Positions 1 to 8,658 of a stretch of 64,000 nt of DNA are shown here, piece after piece. The notes under the pieces are model-generated. The model was not told the DNA's origin. It searched no databases and saw only the letters and a program-made list of their open reading frames with translations. The position numbers and the translations under genes are program-made. Numbering within the stretch: the first letter of the stretch is position 1; each line of letters begins with the position of its first letter. The DNA lies in the NCBI RefSeq assembly GCF_900109115.1, contig NZ_FNYV01000004.1, positions 62,001-126,000 of the forward strand, in the 5' to 3' direction. The DNA is from Micromonospora phaseoli. GTDB lineage: Bacteria; Actinomycetota; Actinomycetes; Mycobacteriales; Micromonosporaceae.

Positions 1-66
1 CGCGACCAGGTCCACGTCGGTCAGATCGATCAGATCGGAGCGCAACGAGTCCTCCCCGGTGTCCAT
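1..66 (-). CDS. FxSxx-COOH-type RiPP precursor peptide, N-terminal fragment
   Basis: Reading leftward from an ATG at 66 gives 22 residues starting MDTGEDSLRSDLIDLTDVDL before the window ends, preceded by a run of five G that can serve as ribosome binding site. The acidic leader with the LIDLTDVDL pattern resembles leaders of actinobacterial FxSxx-COOH precursors, which are about 55-65 residues long and end in FxSxx. The C-terminal core lies outside the window, so the decisive motif is not visible. The gene is divergent from the FxsB-type maturase at 356, its natural partner; this neighbour is the main support. Assignment is an inference from leader style and context. Confidence 0.62.
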   Translation of the reverse strand, partial: MDTGEDSLRSDLIDLTDVDLVA

Positions 67-128
67 CCCCCGATCACCGCCTGTCTGCATCTCGCACAAT
101 GATCGCGTCGCTAGCCGGACATCGACCG

Positions 129-161
129 TTGGCCAGATCCGCTGCGTACGCCCATGATAAC
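129..161 (+). promoter_or_regulatory. candidate promoter in the divergent 67-355 gap
   Basis: The 289-base gap between the precursor and the radical SAM gene holds TTGGCC (129-134) and, 18 bases on, CATGAT/GATAAC (153-161), the most promoter-like pair facing the maturase. This would leave a leader of nearly 200 bases. No other feature is seen in the gap. Weak, by-eye call. Confidence 0.3.
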
Positions 162-355
162 GGTATGACGTGGTCGCCAGACGGCCGCACGCGGGCCGGC
201 CCGGTCCACCGCCGGGCCGGTCCGGCCGCGATCGCGGCACGAACCGGCAATCCCGGATCAGGCCAAACACGGCGAACAGAGCGCCGTACGTCGATGTATG
301 CTGTGGGCTCGTCGACCACGGCCAACCGGCCGCAGCCAGGACGGTGAAGCTCCTG

Positions 356-1555
356 ATGCCCGGATCCGACGACGGCCACCGGCCAGCCGGCGGCACCGCC
401 ACCCGGCGCGCTCCGCCGGTCGCCTTCCGCCAGTTCGTGCTCAAGCTGCACAGCCGCTGCGACCTGGCCTGCGACCACTGCTACGTCTACACGATGGCCG
501 ACCAGCGGTGGCGGGGCCTGCCCCGGATAATGCCGCAACGGGTACTCGACGCGACCGCCGACCGGATCGGCGAACACGTCCGGGCACACCGGCTCGACCG
601 GGTCTCGGTGATCCTGCACGGCGGCGAGCCGCTGCTGGCCGGGCCGGCCCGGATCGAGGCGGCCGTGTCGGCCATCCGACACGGCGTGGCACCGGTGCCG
701 GTACGGCTGACCGTGCAGACCAACGCCACCCGGCTCGACGAGACGTACCTCAGCCTGTTCGACCGACTCGACGTGCGGCTCAGCATCAGCCTCGACGGCG
801 ATCGTGCCGCCCACGACCGGCACCGGCGCGGGCCCGACGGGCAGGGCAGCCACGCCCGCGTCGAGACCGCCCTACGTCGCCTGACCACGGGCTACCCGCA
901 CCTGTTCAACGGGCTGCTGTGCACGGTCGACCTCCGCAACGACCCGGTCGCCACGTACCTCAGCCTGCTCGCGCACCAGCCGCCGACGATCGACTTCCTG
1001 CTACCGCACGGCACCTGGAGCACTCCCCCACCCGAGCGTCCGGCAGATCCTCGCCAGACCCCGTACGCGCGGTGGCTGATCTCGGTGTTCGACCGGTGGT
1101 ACCACGCCCCGGGCCGGCCGGTCCGGATCCGGCTCTTCGACGAAATCATCCAACTGCTGCTCGGCGGCGCCTCGCGGCTGGCCGGGGTGGGCCTCAGTCC
1201 CGTGGTGGTGGCGGTGGTGCAGACCGATGGTGAGATCGAGATGGACGACACACTCGCCGCCGCCTACACCGGCGCGGCGCGTACCGGGCTGCACGTGCAG
1301 CGGGATCCGTTCGACGCCGCCCTCGACCTGCCCACGGTACGGTCCCAGCAGGACGGCGCGGCGGCGCTCTGCGCGACCTGCGGCGCCTGCGACCTGCGAC
1401 GGGTGTGTGGCGGAGGACTGCGCACCCACCGCTACCGCGCCGGCAACGGCTTCGACAACCCCTCGGTCTACTGCCCCGACCTGTACGCCCTGATCGGCCA
1501 CATCCGTCAGACGGTGCGCCGGGACCTGGCGACGATGCCCGGGGCGTCGCGTTGA
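356..1555 (+). CDS. fxsB: FxsB-type radical SAM/SPASM peptide maturase
   Basis: 399 residues. Residues 35-42 carry the radical SAM cluster motif CDLACDHC (Cys35, Cys39, Cys42) followed by YVY, and the stretch HGGEPLLAG is the usual SAM-binding GGE motif. The C-terminal part has a SPASM-like set of cysteines (LCATCGACDLRRVCGGG and a later VYCPDLY) for auxiliary Fe-S clusters. The family installs cyclophane cross-links between ring and beta carbons in FxSxx-COOH precursors. ATG 356 is chosen because GGTGAAG ends six bases upstream; GTG 344 in frame is the alternative. The stop overlaps the start of the HExxH gene, so the two are coupled. In many actinomycetes the two domains are fused; here they are separate. 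Confidence 0.88.
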   Translation: MPGSDDGHRPAGGTATRRAPPVAFRQFVLKLHSRCDLACDHCYVYTMADQRWRGLPRIMPQRVLDATADRIGEHVRAHRLDRVSVILHGGEPLLAGPARIEAAVSAIRHGVAPVPVRLTVQTNATRLDETYLSLFDRLDVRLSISLDGDRAAHDRHRRGPDGQGSHARVETALRRLTTGYPHLFNGLLCTVDLRNDPVATYLSLLAHQPPTIDFLLPHGTWSTPPPERPADPRQTPYARWLISVFDRWYHAPGRPVRIRLFDEIIQLLLGGASRLAGVGLSPVVVAVVQTDGEIEMDDTLAAAYTGAARTGLHVQRDPFDAALDLPTVRSQQDGAAALCATCGACDLRRVCGGGLRTHRYRAGNGFDNPSVYCPDLYALIGHIRQTVRRDLATMPGASR

Positions 1556-2868
1556 TCCTGTCGGTGCACCGGGTGCCGAGGATCGTCCTCGACGAACTCG
1601 CCGCCGGCCGTGGCGGCGCGGAGGCGGTGGCGCGGCTGCGGGCCGCGCAGCACAGCAAGACCCTCCTGTTGGTACGCGCACTGCTGTTGCTGCTGCGCGA
1701 GACGGCGCACCCCGACCGGGCGGTGGTCGAGGCGGCGTACCACGTGCTGGCCGAGGTCCCCCCGCAGGATCGGATGGCCGCGCTCGCCCATCCGCCCGTC
1801 GGCGCGTGGGCGTTCGGCACCGTGTCGCTGCTGGAGGCGGGGAACGCGTCGGCGGCGTACCCGGGACTGCTGGCCGCGGTGGCGGCGACCGCAGCCGTCC
1901 GCGCCGGCGCCGACGCGGACCTCGACGTCCCGCTGGCCCCCGGCGCTGCCGGCCGGCTGGAGCTGCCCGGCCTCGGCACGGTGACGCTCCCGGTCACCGC
2001 CGCTCGGGCCCGGATCCGGATAGCCGGCGGGCAGGCGCGGGTGTTCGCCGCCGGCGAGCAGGTCGACCTCGGCGACTGCCGGTCGACCGACCGGCGCTGG
2101 CGGCCGGTGTCCCGGCTGGACGTCGTCCACGGCGGGCTACCGCTGTCCCTGCTGCTGGACACCCGGACCTGGCGGCACGTACCCGGGCTGGGCGGAGACC
2201 GCCGGTTCAGCGATGCGCCGACCGGCGTGTGGAGTTCACGCCTCGAAGGGGCGTGGCGGATCCTGGTCGACCATCACCGACCGGTCGCCGAGGAGATCTC
2301 CGCCGTGCTCCGCGCACTGGTGCCGATCCCCGCGCCCCGGACCAGCACCCGCAGCGGCACCTTCCACCACGCCTTCGGCTCGGTGGCCATGTCTCTTCCA
2401 CCGGATGCCCGGTCCACGGCCGCGGCGCTGGCCCACGAGATCCAGCACGCCAAGCTGGCCGCCCTGACCGACCTGTTCGCCGTGCTGGAACCGGGATCGA
2501 CAGAGCTGTTCTACGCACCGTGGCGGCCCGACCCGCGACCCTTGGACGGCCTGCTGCACGGGGTGTACGCCCATCTGGGGGTGGCGGGTTTCTGGCGTCG
2601 GCAGGCGCGGGTGACGGACCCGGGTGCGGCGCGGCACCACGCGGAGGTCCAGTTCGCCCGGTGGAGCAGGGCCGCCGCAGACACCGCTCGGCTGCTGGCC
2701 GCGCAGCGGCGGCTGACTCCGGTGGGTCGGCACCTGGTGGACGGCATGGCCGGCGTACTCGCCCGATGGCTGACGGAGCCGGTCACCCCAGGGGCGACCG
2801 CCGAGGCCCACCGGCTGCTGGCCGCGCACCGGGCCCGGTGGGACCGGGACCGGGCACCGACCGGCTGA
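1552..2868 (+). CDS. HExxH-motif RiPP-associated protein (aKG-HExxH peptide hydroxylase-like)
   Basis: About 438 residues. HEIQH lies at residues 295-299, followed by a conserved-looking YAPWRPDPRPLDGLLHG that may supply the third metal ligand. This matches the HExxH domain found beside or fused to FxsB-type maturases. Some members are reported to be iron/2-oxoglutarate-dependent peptide beta-hydroxylases, while others are degenerate extensions; here the HExxH is intact, so an active enzyme is plausible. The N-terminal third is helical and leucine-rich. TTG 1552 overlaps the fxsB stop (GTTGATC) and has GGGGCG upstream; GTG 1564 is an alternative. Substrate is presumably the peptide encoded leftward from 66. 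Confidence 0.78.
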   Translation: MILSVHRVPRIVLDELAAGRGGAEAVARLRAAQHSKTLLLVRALLLLLRETAHPDRAVVEAAYHVLAEVPPQDRMAALAHPPVGAWAFGTVSLLEAGNASAAYPGLLAAVAATAAVRAGADADLDVPLAPGAAGRLELPGLGTVTLPVTAARARIRIAGGQARVFAAGEQVDLGDCRSTDRRWRPVSRLDVVHGGLPLSLLLDTRTWRHVPGLGGDRRFSDAPTGVWSSRLEGAWRILVDHHRPVAEEISAVLRALVPIPAPRTSTRSGTFHHAFGSVAMSLPPDARSTAAALAHEIQHAKLAALTDLFAVLEPGSTELFYAPWRPDPRPLDGLLHGVYAHLGVAGFWRRQARVTDPGAARHHAEVQFARWSRAAADTARLLAAQRRLTPVGRHLVDGMAGVLARWLTEPVTPGATAEAHRLLAAHRARWDRDRAPTG

Positions 2869-2891
2869 CCACCCGTCTCGCCGTACTCCAC

Positions 2892-2903
2892 TACGCTGGG
2901 TCC
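2892..2903 (+). promoter_or_regulatory. leaderless-type -10 element
   Basis: TACGCT (2892-2897) sits six bases before the ATG at 2904, and no Shine-Dalgarno sequence precedes that ATG. This is the usual arrangement of leaderless transcription in high-G+C actinomycetes. It suggests the next gene has its own promoter and is not simply part of the RiPP operon. Confidence 0.45.
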
Positions 2904-3692
2904 ATGGGGGAGGGTAGCGAGCAGCCGACGCGTCGTGAGTGTTTCGTGATCGCCCCGATCGGCCCCGAGGGCTCGGAGATCCGCAAACGCAGCGACCAGA
3001 TCCTCAAGCACGTGATCCGCCCGGTGGTGGAGGAGCGGGGTTTCGTCGCGGTACGTGGCGACGAGATCGAACGCGCCGGTCTGATCACCTCCCAGGTGTT
3101 GGACCGCATCATCCGCAACGACCTGGTCATCGCCGACCTGACCGACCAGAACGCCAACGTCTTCTACGAGCTGGCGGTCCGGCACGCGCTACGCAAACCG
3201 TTCGTCCAGTTGATGGCGAAGGACCAGCAGCTGCCCTTCGACGTGCAGGGCATGCGGACGATCCTGGTCGACCACACCGACCTGGACAGCGTGCACGCCG
3301 CAAAGGAGCAGCTCGGCCGGGCCATCGACGCCATCGGCCGGGAGGCGGACATCGTCACCCCGATGTCGGTCGCCCTCACCCTGCAGGAACTGCGCGGGTC
3401 GTCGAGCCCGCACGAGGCCGGCCTGTCGCAGGTCATCGAGACCCTGCCGCAGATGATGGACATCCTCCAGGACCTGCAACGTCACCTCGGCGCCGGTGTG
3501 GTCGGCATGGCGTCGACCGAGGACGACGACCATCGGCGGCTGCGGACGATGGTCGAGTCGCTGGCCGCGCGGGGCGGGGTGACCGAGGACGAACTCACCG
3601 GCCTGCTCGGCGGCGGCAGCAGCAAGTTCGAACGGTGGGTCGAGAACGTCATCCAACGGGCGCGAGGCTCCAACAACCATCGGCCCGTCTGA
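2904..3692 (+). CDS. TIR-like / nucleoside 2-deoxyribosyltransferase-like protein
   Basis: 262 residues. The N-terminal 100 residues (CFVIAPIGPEGSEIR, later GLITSQVLDRIIRNDLVIAD and NANVFYELAVRHALRKPFVQL) match the fold family shared by nucleoside deoxyribosyltransferases and TIR-like domains, with the Glu of FYELAVRHA as likely catalytic residue. Residues after about 165 are a helical, acidic extension with no recognised domain. It is not the TIR-like protein FxsC of FXS clusters as I know it. Such N-terminal domains often act as NAD- or nucleotide-directed sensors or effectors in defence and regulation; its place next to the RiPP genes leaves open a role in immunity or signalling. Function not established. 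Confidence 0.6.
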   Translation: MGEGSEQPTRRECFVIAPIGPEGSEIRKRSDQILKHVIRPVVEERGFVAVRGDEIERAGLITSQVLDRIIRNDLVIADLTDQNANVFYELAVRHALRKPFVQLMAKDQQLPFDVQGMRTILVDHTDLDSVHAAKEQLGRAIDAIGREADIVTPMSVALTLQELRGSSSPHEAGLSQVIETLPQMMDILQDLQRHLGAGVVGMASTEDDDHRRLRTMVESLAARGGVTEDELTGLLGGGSSKFERWVENVIQRARGSNNHRPV

Positions 3693-3741
3693 GCGCAGTC
3701 GCGCTCCGGTGCTCGGCCGGCGACCCCCGACCGCGCACCGT

Positions 3742-5358
3742 TCAGCACGACATGACGCGGGCGTGCAGGTCGGTGACCACCTTGCGGGCCGACTCGAACG
3801 CCCCGGCCTGCCAGGCGATGTAGTGGCTGAGGTGGTCACCGGCGAAGTACACCCGGTCGTCCGGCTCCAGCAGCCGGCCGTAGTGCCCGCCGCTGGTCCG
3901 CGACGGCCACGACACCCAGCCGCCCTCGGAGTAGCGGGTGCGTTCCCAGGCCACCGAGAACGACGTCTCCAACTCGGTGCGGTACTTCTCGCCATGGATC
4001 TTCACACCCTGGGCGACGGCGCGGGCCTCCCGCTCGGCGTGGGTCAAGGCGGCGTACGACTGGGCGTTGGCGCCGAAGTTGTAGTAGCCGACGACCAGGC
4101 CCTTGGTGCCGTGGTAGCCGTAGGAGGGGTACCAGATCGTGGCGAGGTCCAGGTTGGTGTTGGTGATGCCGGAGTAGATGTTCTCGTCCTGCTCCCACCA
4201 CCGCCGGCGGTACTGCAACCCGATCTTCCCGGTGGCGTTCGGGACCGGGAAGGCGAGGGCGTCGCGGACCGGCTGGGTGAGGTTGGACGGGATCTTCGCC
4301 AGCACCTGTGGCGGGATGGTGCAGACACAGAAGTCGGCCGTGACGGTGCGCGGCCGGCCACCGGGCCCGTCGTAGACGACGGTGACGCCGGAGCCGGTGT
4401 TCGAGATGGACCGCACCTCGGCGCCGTAGGTGACGAACCGGCGGCCCACCGCCTCCTCCAGGGCGTACGCGATGCGGTCCATCCCACCGACCGGCTGGAA
4501 CATCAGCATCGCCTGGTCGTAGCCGAACTCGAAGGAGATGTACCGGCCGACGCCGCTGGCCAGCACGTCCTCCAGCGGGTACGGCGTGAGCTTCGGCGTG
4601 CCGGCCTCGAAGCCGGCGCCCGGCTCCACCTCGTAGCCGCGCCGGTTGGTGCCGGTGTACTTCCAGCTGGCCGCCGGGTCGCCGGCCACCCGACCGCCGA
4701 TCGCGCCGAAGCCACGCAGGAACTCCAGCAGCCGCTCCTTGTCCTCGCCGGTCAGGTGGCCGTCGAGCGCGCCCTGGTCGGTGGCCTTGGCGAGCAGTTC
4801 GGAGACGTACCCGTAGACGTCCGCCTTCGCCTCGCGGTGGCGGATCGGCTGGCCGGACAGCGCTCCGGCGTTCTCGTTGACGTAGTAGGCGTCGGCGTTC
4901 TGGTTGCCGAAGATCTCGATCGGCACGCCGAGTTCCCGGCAGTAGTCGAGGGTCACCATGTGCTGGGCGATACGCGCCGGGCCGGCGTTGAGGTACTGGC
5001 CGCCGTTGAACCGGGCACGCTGGGTCTGCCCGTCCAGGTCGGTCTCGGTGGTGCCGGCACGGACCGTCCAGTTGCGCCCGCCGGGGCGGGTACGGGCCTC
5101 CAGGATCTGCACCCGGTAGCCGGCCTTGCCGAGTTCGTACGCCGTGGCCAGGCCGGCGATGCCGGCGCCGAGGACCACGACGGACCTGGCGGACCGTCCG
5201 GTCAGGGTGAAATCGGACCGGTCGGGCGCCCGGAACGGCGGCGCCGCCTGCGCGGCGGGCGCCAGGCCCAGCGCACCCATCGTGCCGTAGAGGACACCCG
5301 CACCGCCGGACACGCCGACGGCTTGCAGGAACTGCCGCCGCGTCGTTGGAATCGTCAC
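3742..5358 (-). CDS. Tat-exported flavin monoamine oxidase / L-amino-acid-oxidase-like enzyme
   Basis: 538 residues. A Tat signal (TTRRQFLQAVGV, hydrophobic stretch, AQA cleavage region) is followed by an FAD-binding Rossmann motif VVLGAGIAGLATAY and LEARTRPGGR, both typical of the amine oxidase family. The C-terminal YFAGDHLSHYIAWQAGAFES segment is the second FAD contact. The enzyme should oxidise an amine or amino acid outside the cytoplasm, giving the keto compound, ammonia and peroxide. GTG 5358 is chosen since AGGAGG lies six bases upstream; a GTG 15 bases earlier would cover that site. It stands alone; the gene to the left converges on it. Confidence 0.85.
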   Translation of the reverse strand: MTIPTTRRQFLQAVGVSGGAGVLYGTMGALGLAPAAQAAPPFRAPDRSDFTLTGRSARSVVVLGAGIAGLATAYELGKAGYRVQILEARTRPGGRNWTVRAGTTETDLDGQTQRARFNGGQYLNAGPARIAQHMVTLDYCRELGVPIEIFGNQNADAYYVNENAGALSGQPIRHREAKADVYGYVSELLAKATDQGALDGHLTGEDKERLLEFLRGFGAIGGRVAGDPAASWKYTGTNRRGYEVEPGAGFEAGTPKLTPYPLEDVLASGVGRYISFEFGYDQAMLMFQPVGGMDRIAYALEEAVGRRFVTYGAEVRSISNTGSGVTVVYDGPGGRPRTVTADFCVCTIPPQVLAKIPSNLTQPVRDALAFPVPNATGKIGLQYRRRWWEQDENIYSGITNTNLDLATIWYPSYGYHGTKGLVVGYYNFGANAQSYAALTHAEREARAVAQGVKIHGEKYRTELETSFSVAWERTRYSEGGWVSWPSRTSGGHYGRLLEPDDRVYFAGDHLSHYIAWQAGAFESARKVVTDLHARVMSC

Positions 5359-5556
5359 CCGCCGCCTCCTCACAAGATCGAAGGATGACGATCTCAGCGG
5401 CAGGTTTCACCGACGTGGCCCGCTGGTAACGCCTGTCGGTCGACGTCGACGTTAGGACGGATCAGCCATGGTATGCCCGACATTGACAGCAGAATAGCGG
5501 TTGGTCGATTACTGGCAGTAGTCGGATCTTGGATAACGCCTGGTCGTTCAACTACT

Positions 5557-5572
5557 TAACGTGATCGCGTTA
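5557..5572. promoter_or_regulatory. 16-bp near-palindrome upstream of the repeat protein gene
   Basis: TAACGTGATCGCGTTA is palindromic at 7 of 8 positions and lies 69 bases before the ATG at 5641, in the AT-richer gap between the divergent oxidase and repeat-protein genes. TTGACA (5483-5488) occurs further upstream. A repressor or activator site is plausible; the regulator is unknown. The rest of the 5359-5640 gap shows nothing else. Confidence 0.4.
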
Positions 5573-5640
5573 GGCCACCGCCCTGATGTGGGCGGTCGTA
5601 CCGGCGCACCTCCGCCGGAGTAGTGAAACAGGAGCGACGC

Positions 5641-6540
5641 ATGTCCCATCACATCGCAAGCCGCCGCCTCGCCGTACGCGGGCTCGTCCTCGTGCTCGCA
5701 GCCGCCGCAGTGACGGTCCTCCCGGCGGTGCCCGCCTCGGCGGCCGTGCCGGGCCTGGTACGGATCGCCGCGGTCAGCGCAACCAACTCCACCGACTTCC
5801 GCTCGGTCACCGCAACCTGCCCTGTGGGCAAGCGGCTCATCGGCACCGGATACGAGATCAATGGCGCCTTCGGCGAGGTGGTGGTGGACGACCTGCGGCC
5901 CAACGGCAGCACGGTCGCCGCCCCCACCGCGGTGACCGTCGGGGCGTACGAGGCGGATCCGTTCGCCGGGAACTGGAACGTCACCGCGTACGCGATCTGC
6001 GCCAACCCGCTGCCCGGTCTGGTCCGGGTGACGGCGGTCAGCGCCACCGACTCGAACGACTTCCACAGCGCCACCGCAGCCTGCCCGACCGGCAAGGTGC
6101 TGACCGGCACCGGCTTCGAGTTGACCGGCATCACCGGCGACGGCGTCGTGGACGACCTGCGCCCGAACGGCGGCCCGGCCAGCGCGCCCAACGCCGTCAC
6201 CGTCGGGGCGTACGAGGTGGACACCTTCCTGAGCAGTTGGAACACCCGGGCGTACGCGATCTGCGCAAATCCCGTCGCCGGGCTGGCGCGCATCACGACG
6301 GTCAGCGCCCTGAACTCCACCGACTCCCGCTTCAGCACCGCCACCTGTCCCGCGGGGAAGGTACTCACCGGGAGCGGCTTCGAGGTGACCGGAGCGCTCG
6401 GTGAGGTGGTGGTGGACGACTTCCGACCCAACGGCTCCACCATCACCGCGCCGACCGCGGTCACCTCGGGGGCGTACGAGGAGGACCCCTTCGCCGGCAA
6501 CTGGCAACTGCGGTCGTACGCGATCTGCGCGACCAGGTAA
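5641..6540 (+). CDS. secreted protein of three tandem 88-residue repeats
   Basis: 299 residues. A Sec signal peptide (about 33-36 residues, ending near ASA-AVPG) is followed by three consecutive repeats starting at residues 38, 126 and 214. Each contains VSATNSTDF-like, TCPxGKxLxGxGxE and VVDDLRPNGS motifs, a GAYE motif, and ends in YAICANP. Each repeat has two cysteines (in TCP and AIC), which suggests one disulfide per repeat. An extracellular, beta-rich structural or binding protein is likely; I do not recognise the family. Start fixed by AGGAG nine bases upstream. A hairpin terminator follows at 6567. Confidence 0.75.
   Translation: MSHHIASRRLAVRGLVLVLAAAAVTVLPAVPASAAVPGLVRIAAVSATNSTDFRSVTATCPVGKRLIGTGYEINGAFGEVVVDDLRPNGSTVAAPTAVTVGAYEADPFAGNWNVTAYAICANPLPGLVRVTAVSATDSNDFHSATAACPTGKVLTGTGFELTGITGDGVVDDLRPNGGPASAPNAVTVGAYEVDTFLSSWNTRAYAICANPVAGLARITTVSALNSTDSRFSTATCPAGKVLTGSGFEVTGALGEVVVDDFRPNGSTITAPTAVTSGAYEEDPFAGNWQLRSYAICATR
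5752..6537 (+). repeat. three in-frame 264-bp tandem repeats
   Basis: Copies begin at 5752, 6016 and 6280, exactly 264 bases apart, the third ending at the stop codon. They are diverged at DNA level but aligned without gaps at protein level, so this is an old triplication under selection for constant domain length. Confidence 0.85.
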
Positions 6541-6566
6541 CCCGTTCGCCGGCACTCGAGGTCCAT

Positions 6567-6600
6567 CCGGGAGCCGTCCCGTCGCAGGGGCGGCTCCCGG
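6567..6600 (+). terminator. strong GC hairpin terminator
   Basis: CCGGGAGCCG (6567-6576) pairs perfectly with CGGCTCCCGG (6591-6600), and three further CCC/GGG pairs lie inside. It sits 26 bases after the repeat-protein stop. No T-run, as is common in actinomycetes. Confidence 0.7.
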
Positions 6601-6726
6601 CCGGGATCCCGGGATCAGCCGAGGGCGAGGCGGTCCCGAGTGACTACCGATTCCCACGACTATGGATATCCGATCACCCGTTTGGGACACTGTTACTGAT
6701 CTATGTCTCTCACGCCGGGTGGTGTC

Positions 6727-8658
6727 ATGAGCGATTCTGCGAGCGGATCAAAATACCTTGATTTTCTCCATGTCGAGGGGGAACGCCTCGGGTGGATCTT
6801 CCGCGACCGGAACCTGTACCGGCACCGCTTTCCCGAACCGTACCCGACCCTGGAACCCGTACGCGACGAGGTGTTCTTCGACGCCGCGACGGCGAGCATG
6901 GACAAATGGCCCCGGATGCGGCGATGGTTGAAGATCGGCTTCGGCGTAGCGCTGGTCCTACTCTGTCTCGGGATTTTCGGCCAGGGACCATCCGACAATC
7001 TGGGCGTGATTATCCTGATCGGGCTTGCGATTGCGGTGGGTGGCGCCATGCTGAGCCGGTCCAAGACCCGGTACCTGGAAACTGGGCCAGAGCGGGAGCG
7101 GGAGCGGCAACTGCAGCACTACGAGGCCGAGTGCGCGTGGTGGGAGGAGCGCCGCGAGCAGTTCGACGCCATGGAGCGGGAGCGGGTCAGCGGCTATCTC
7201 GAATGGGGGGCCGCGATGCTGCCGCCGACGACCCGCCGGGTCGACATCGTCGGCGGCAGCGTCTGGGGCTGGGAGGCGCTGCTGACCGTGACGGGGGCCT
7301 CGATGCTGCGGACCAGGGGTGCGCTGACCCTCGTCGACTTCTCCGGCGAAGCCGTCTGCCACGAACTGGTCTGGCTGGCCAGGTCGGTCTCCGTCGACGT
7401 CACCGCCGTCCGACTGCCCGAGCAGATCAGCGAGACGACGCTGCTGTCCGGCATGGACGGACGAGGTCTCGTCGACAGCCTCGTCGAGGCGATGCACGGC
7501 GACGCCCCCGCCGGTCGGCGGGCCGAGCGCGCCCAGGACGACCGCATCCTTTCGACGGTCTGTCGGGCCCTCGGCGAGGACGTCACGATTCACCGGATCT
7601 CCGCGGCGGTCAGCGTCCTGCTCGACGAGCCGGGCGACTTCCCGGAGCTCAGCGAGGCCGAGCGGGAGCACATCAGCGACTCGCTCTTCTCGGACGAGTT
7701 CCGGCGCCAGACCCACCCGAACCTACGGCGGATCGAATCCCATCTGTACCCGCTGCGCGAGCTGCTCACCGCGACCGACCGCAGGGAGGCCCGGCGCGAT
7801 CTGGGGCAACCCGGGTTGACCTGCCTCGTCTACGAGAACGCCGCGCACAACGCCCGCGAGGAGTTGCTCAAGGAGTTGGTGTTCCAGGGGTTGATCCAGC
7901 GGCTCGCCTCGCCCGAGCGGTTCGTCGGTCCGCTGGTCATCGCCGGCGCGGACGACCTCAGCCACCGGCACATCGAGCGGCTGACCGACCTGTGCGTACG
8001 GCGTGGGGTCCGGCTGGTGTTGATGTTCCGTCACCTGCGGGACTCGGCGGTCCGCGTCGTCGGCGCGGACGTGGTCGCGTTCATGCGCCTGAGCAACCAC
8101 GAGGAGGCGGCACGAGCGGCCGACTTCATCGGCCGACAACACACATTCGTCCTCAGCCAGCTCACCCGCACGCTCGGCGGCAGCCAGACACACTCGCAGG
8201 GCACCAGCATCGGGTTCTCGGACCAGGTCAGCGGCGGCCAGTGGTTGAGGCAGGTCAGCCTCGGCCGGAGCTGGACCCACACCAGGACGGTGGCCGACAG
8301 CCTGAACTGGAACGACTCGGCGAGTGAGCAACGGGTGTACGAGTACGTGGTGGAGCCCCGCACCCTCCAGGATCTGCCGGACTACGCGTTGATCGAGGTC
8401 ACCCAGGGCACCGGGAGACTGTCGGTACGCAGCGTGGAGTGCAACCCGGACATCGTCTCCCTTTCCCGGGTCACCACCGGCGCGTTGCCGGACCTGCCGC
8501 TTCCGGACCCGTCGGAGGCGGCGGTCCAACCGGGGGGCGAGCCGGACGAGACGCCGCTGATCGTGCCCGGACAACCGGGCTCGCCCGGACGCCCGCGTGC
8601 CGCCTCCTACGACGAGTCCGAGTGGGCCGAGGAGCACTACCCGGAGGACTGGCGGTGA
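6727..8658 (+). CDS. two-TM membrane protein, first gene of a HerA-ATPase operon
   Basis: 643 residues. Two membrane segments lie near residues 68-85 and 92-110, followed by a highly charged, helical Glu/Arg-rich stretch (about 115-160) and a long soluble part. Residues from roughly 380 to 480 (LTCLVYENAAHNAREE, VIAGADDLSHRHIERL, RLVLMFRHL) look like a nucleotide-fold domain but lack a clear Walker A. The C-terminal tail is proline- and acid-rich. I do not recognise the family. ATG 6727 has GGGTGGTG just upstream; ATG 6703 in frame is the alternative. The stop overlaps the GTG of the ATPase gene (GTGA), implying fixed stoichiometry and a membrane-anchored complex. Confidence 0.7.
   Translation: MSDSASGSKYLDFLHVEGERLGWIFRDRNLYRHRFPEPYPTLEPVRDEVFFDAATASMDKWPRMRRWLKIGFGVALVLLCLGIFGQGPSDNLGVIILIGLAIAVGGAMLSRSKTRYLETGPERERERQLQHYEAECAWWEERREQFDAMERERVSGYLEWGAAMLPPTTRRVDIVGGSVWGWEALLTVTGASMLRTRGALTLVDFSGEAVCHELVWLARSVSVDVTAVRLPEQISETTLLSGMDGRGLVDSLVEAMHGDAPAGRRAERAQDDRILSTVCRALGEDVTIHRISAAVSVLLDEPGDFPELSEAEREHISDSLFSDEFRRQTHPNLRRIESHLYPLRELLTATDRREARRDLGQPGLTCLVYENAAHNAREELLKELVFQGLIQRLASPERFVGPLVIAGADDLSHRHIERLTDLCVRRGVRLVLMFRHLRDSAVRVVGADVVAFMRLSNHEEAARAADFIGRQHTFVLSQLTRTLGGSQTHSQGTSIGFSDQVSGGQWLRQVSLGRSWTHTRTVADSLNWNDSASEQRVYEYVVEPRTLQDLPDYALIEVTQGTGRLSVRSVECNPDIVSLSRVTTGALPDLPLPDPSEAAVQPGGEPDETPLIVPGQPGSPGRPRAASYDESEWAEEHYPEDWR

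Noticed and set aside
2904..3692. The TIR-like protein as FxsC of the FXS cluster
   Set aside because: Its N-terminus matches the deoxyribosyltransferase/TIR-like group, not the FxsC sequence style I know, and it seems to have a separate promoter.
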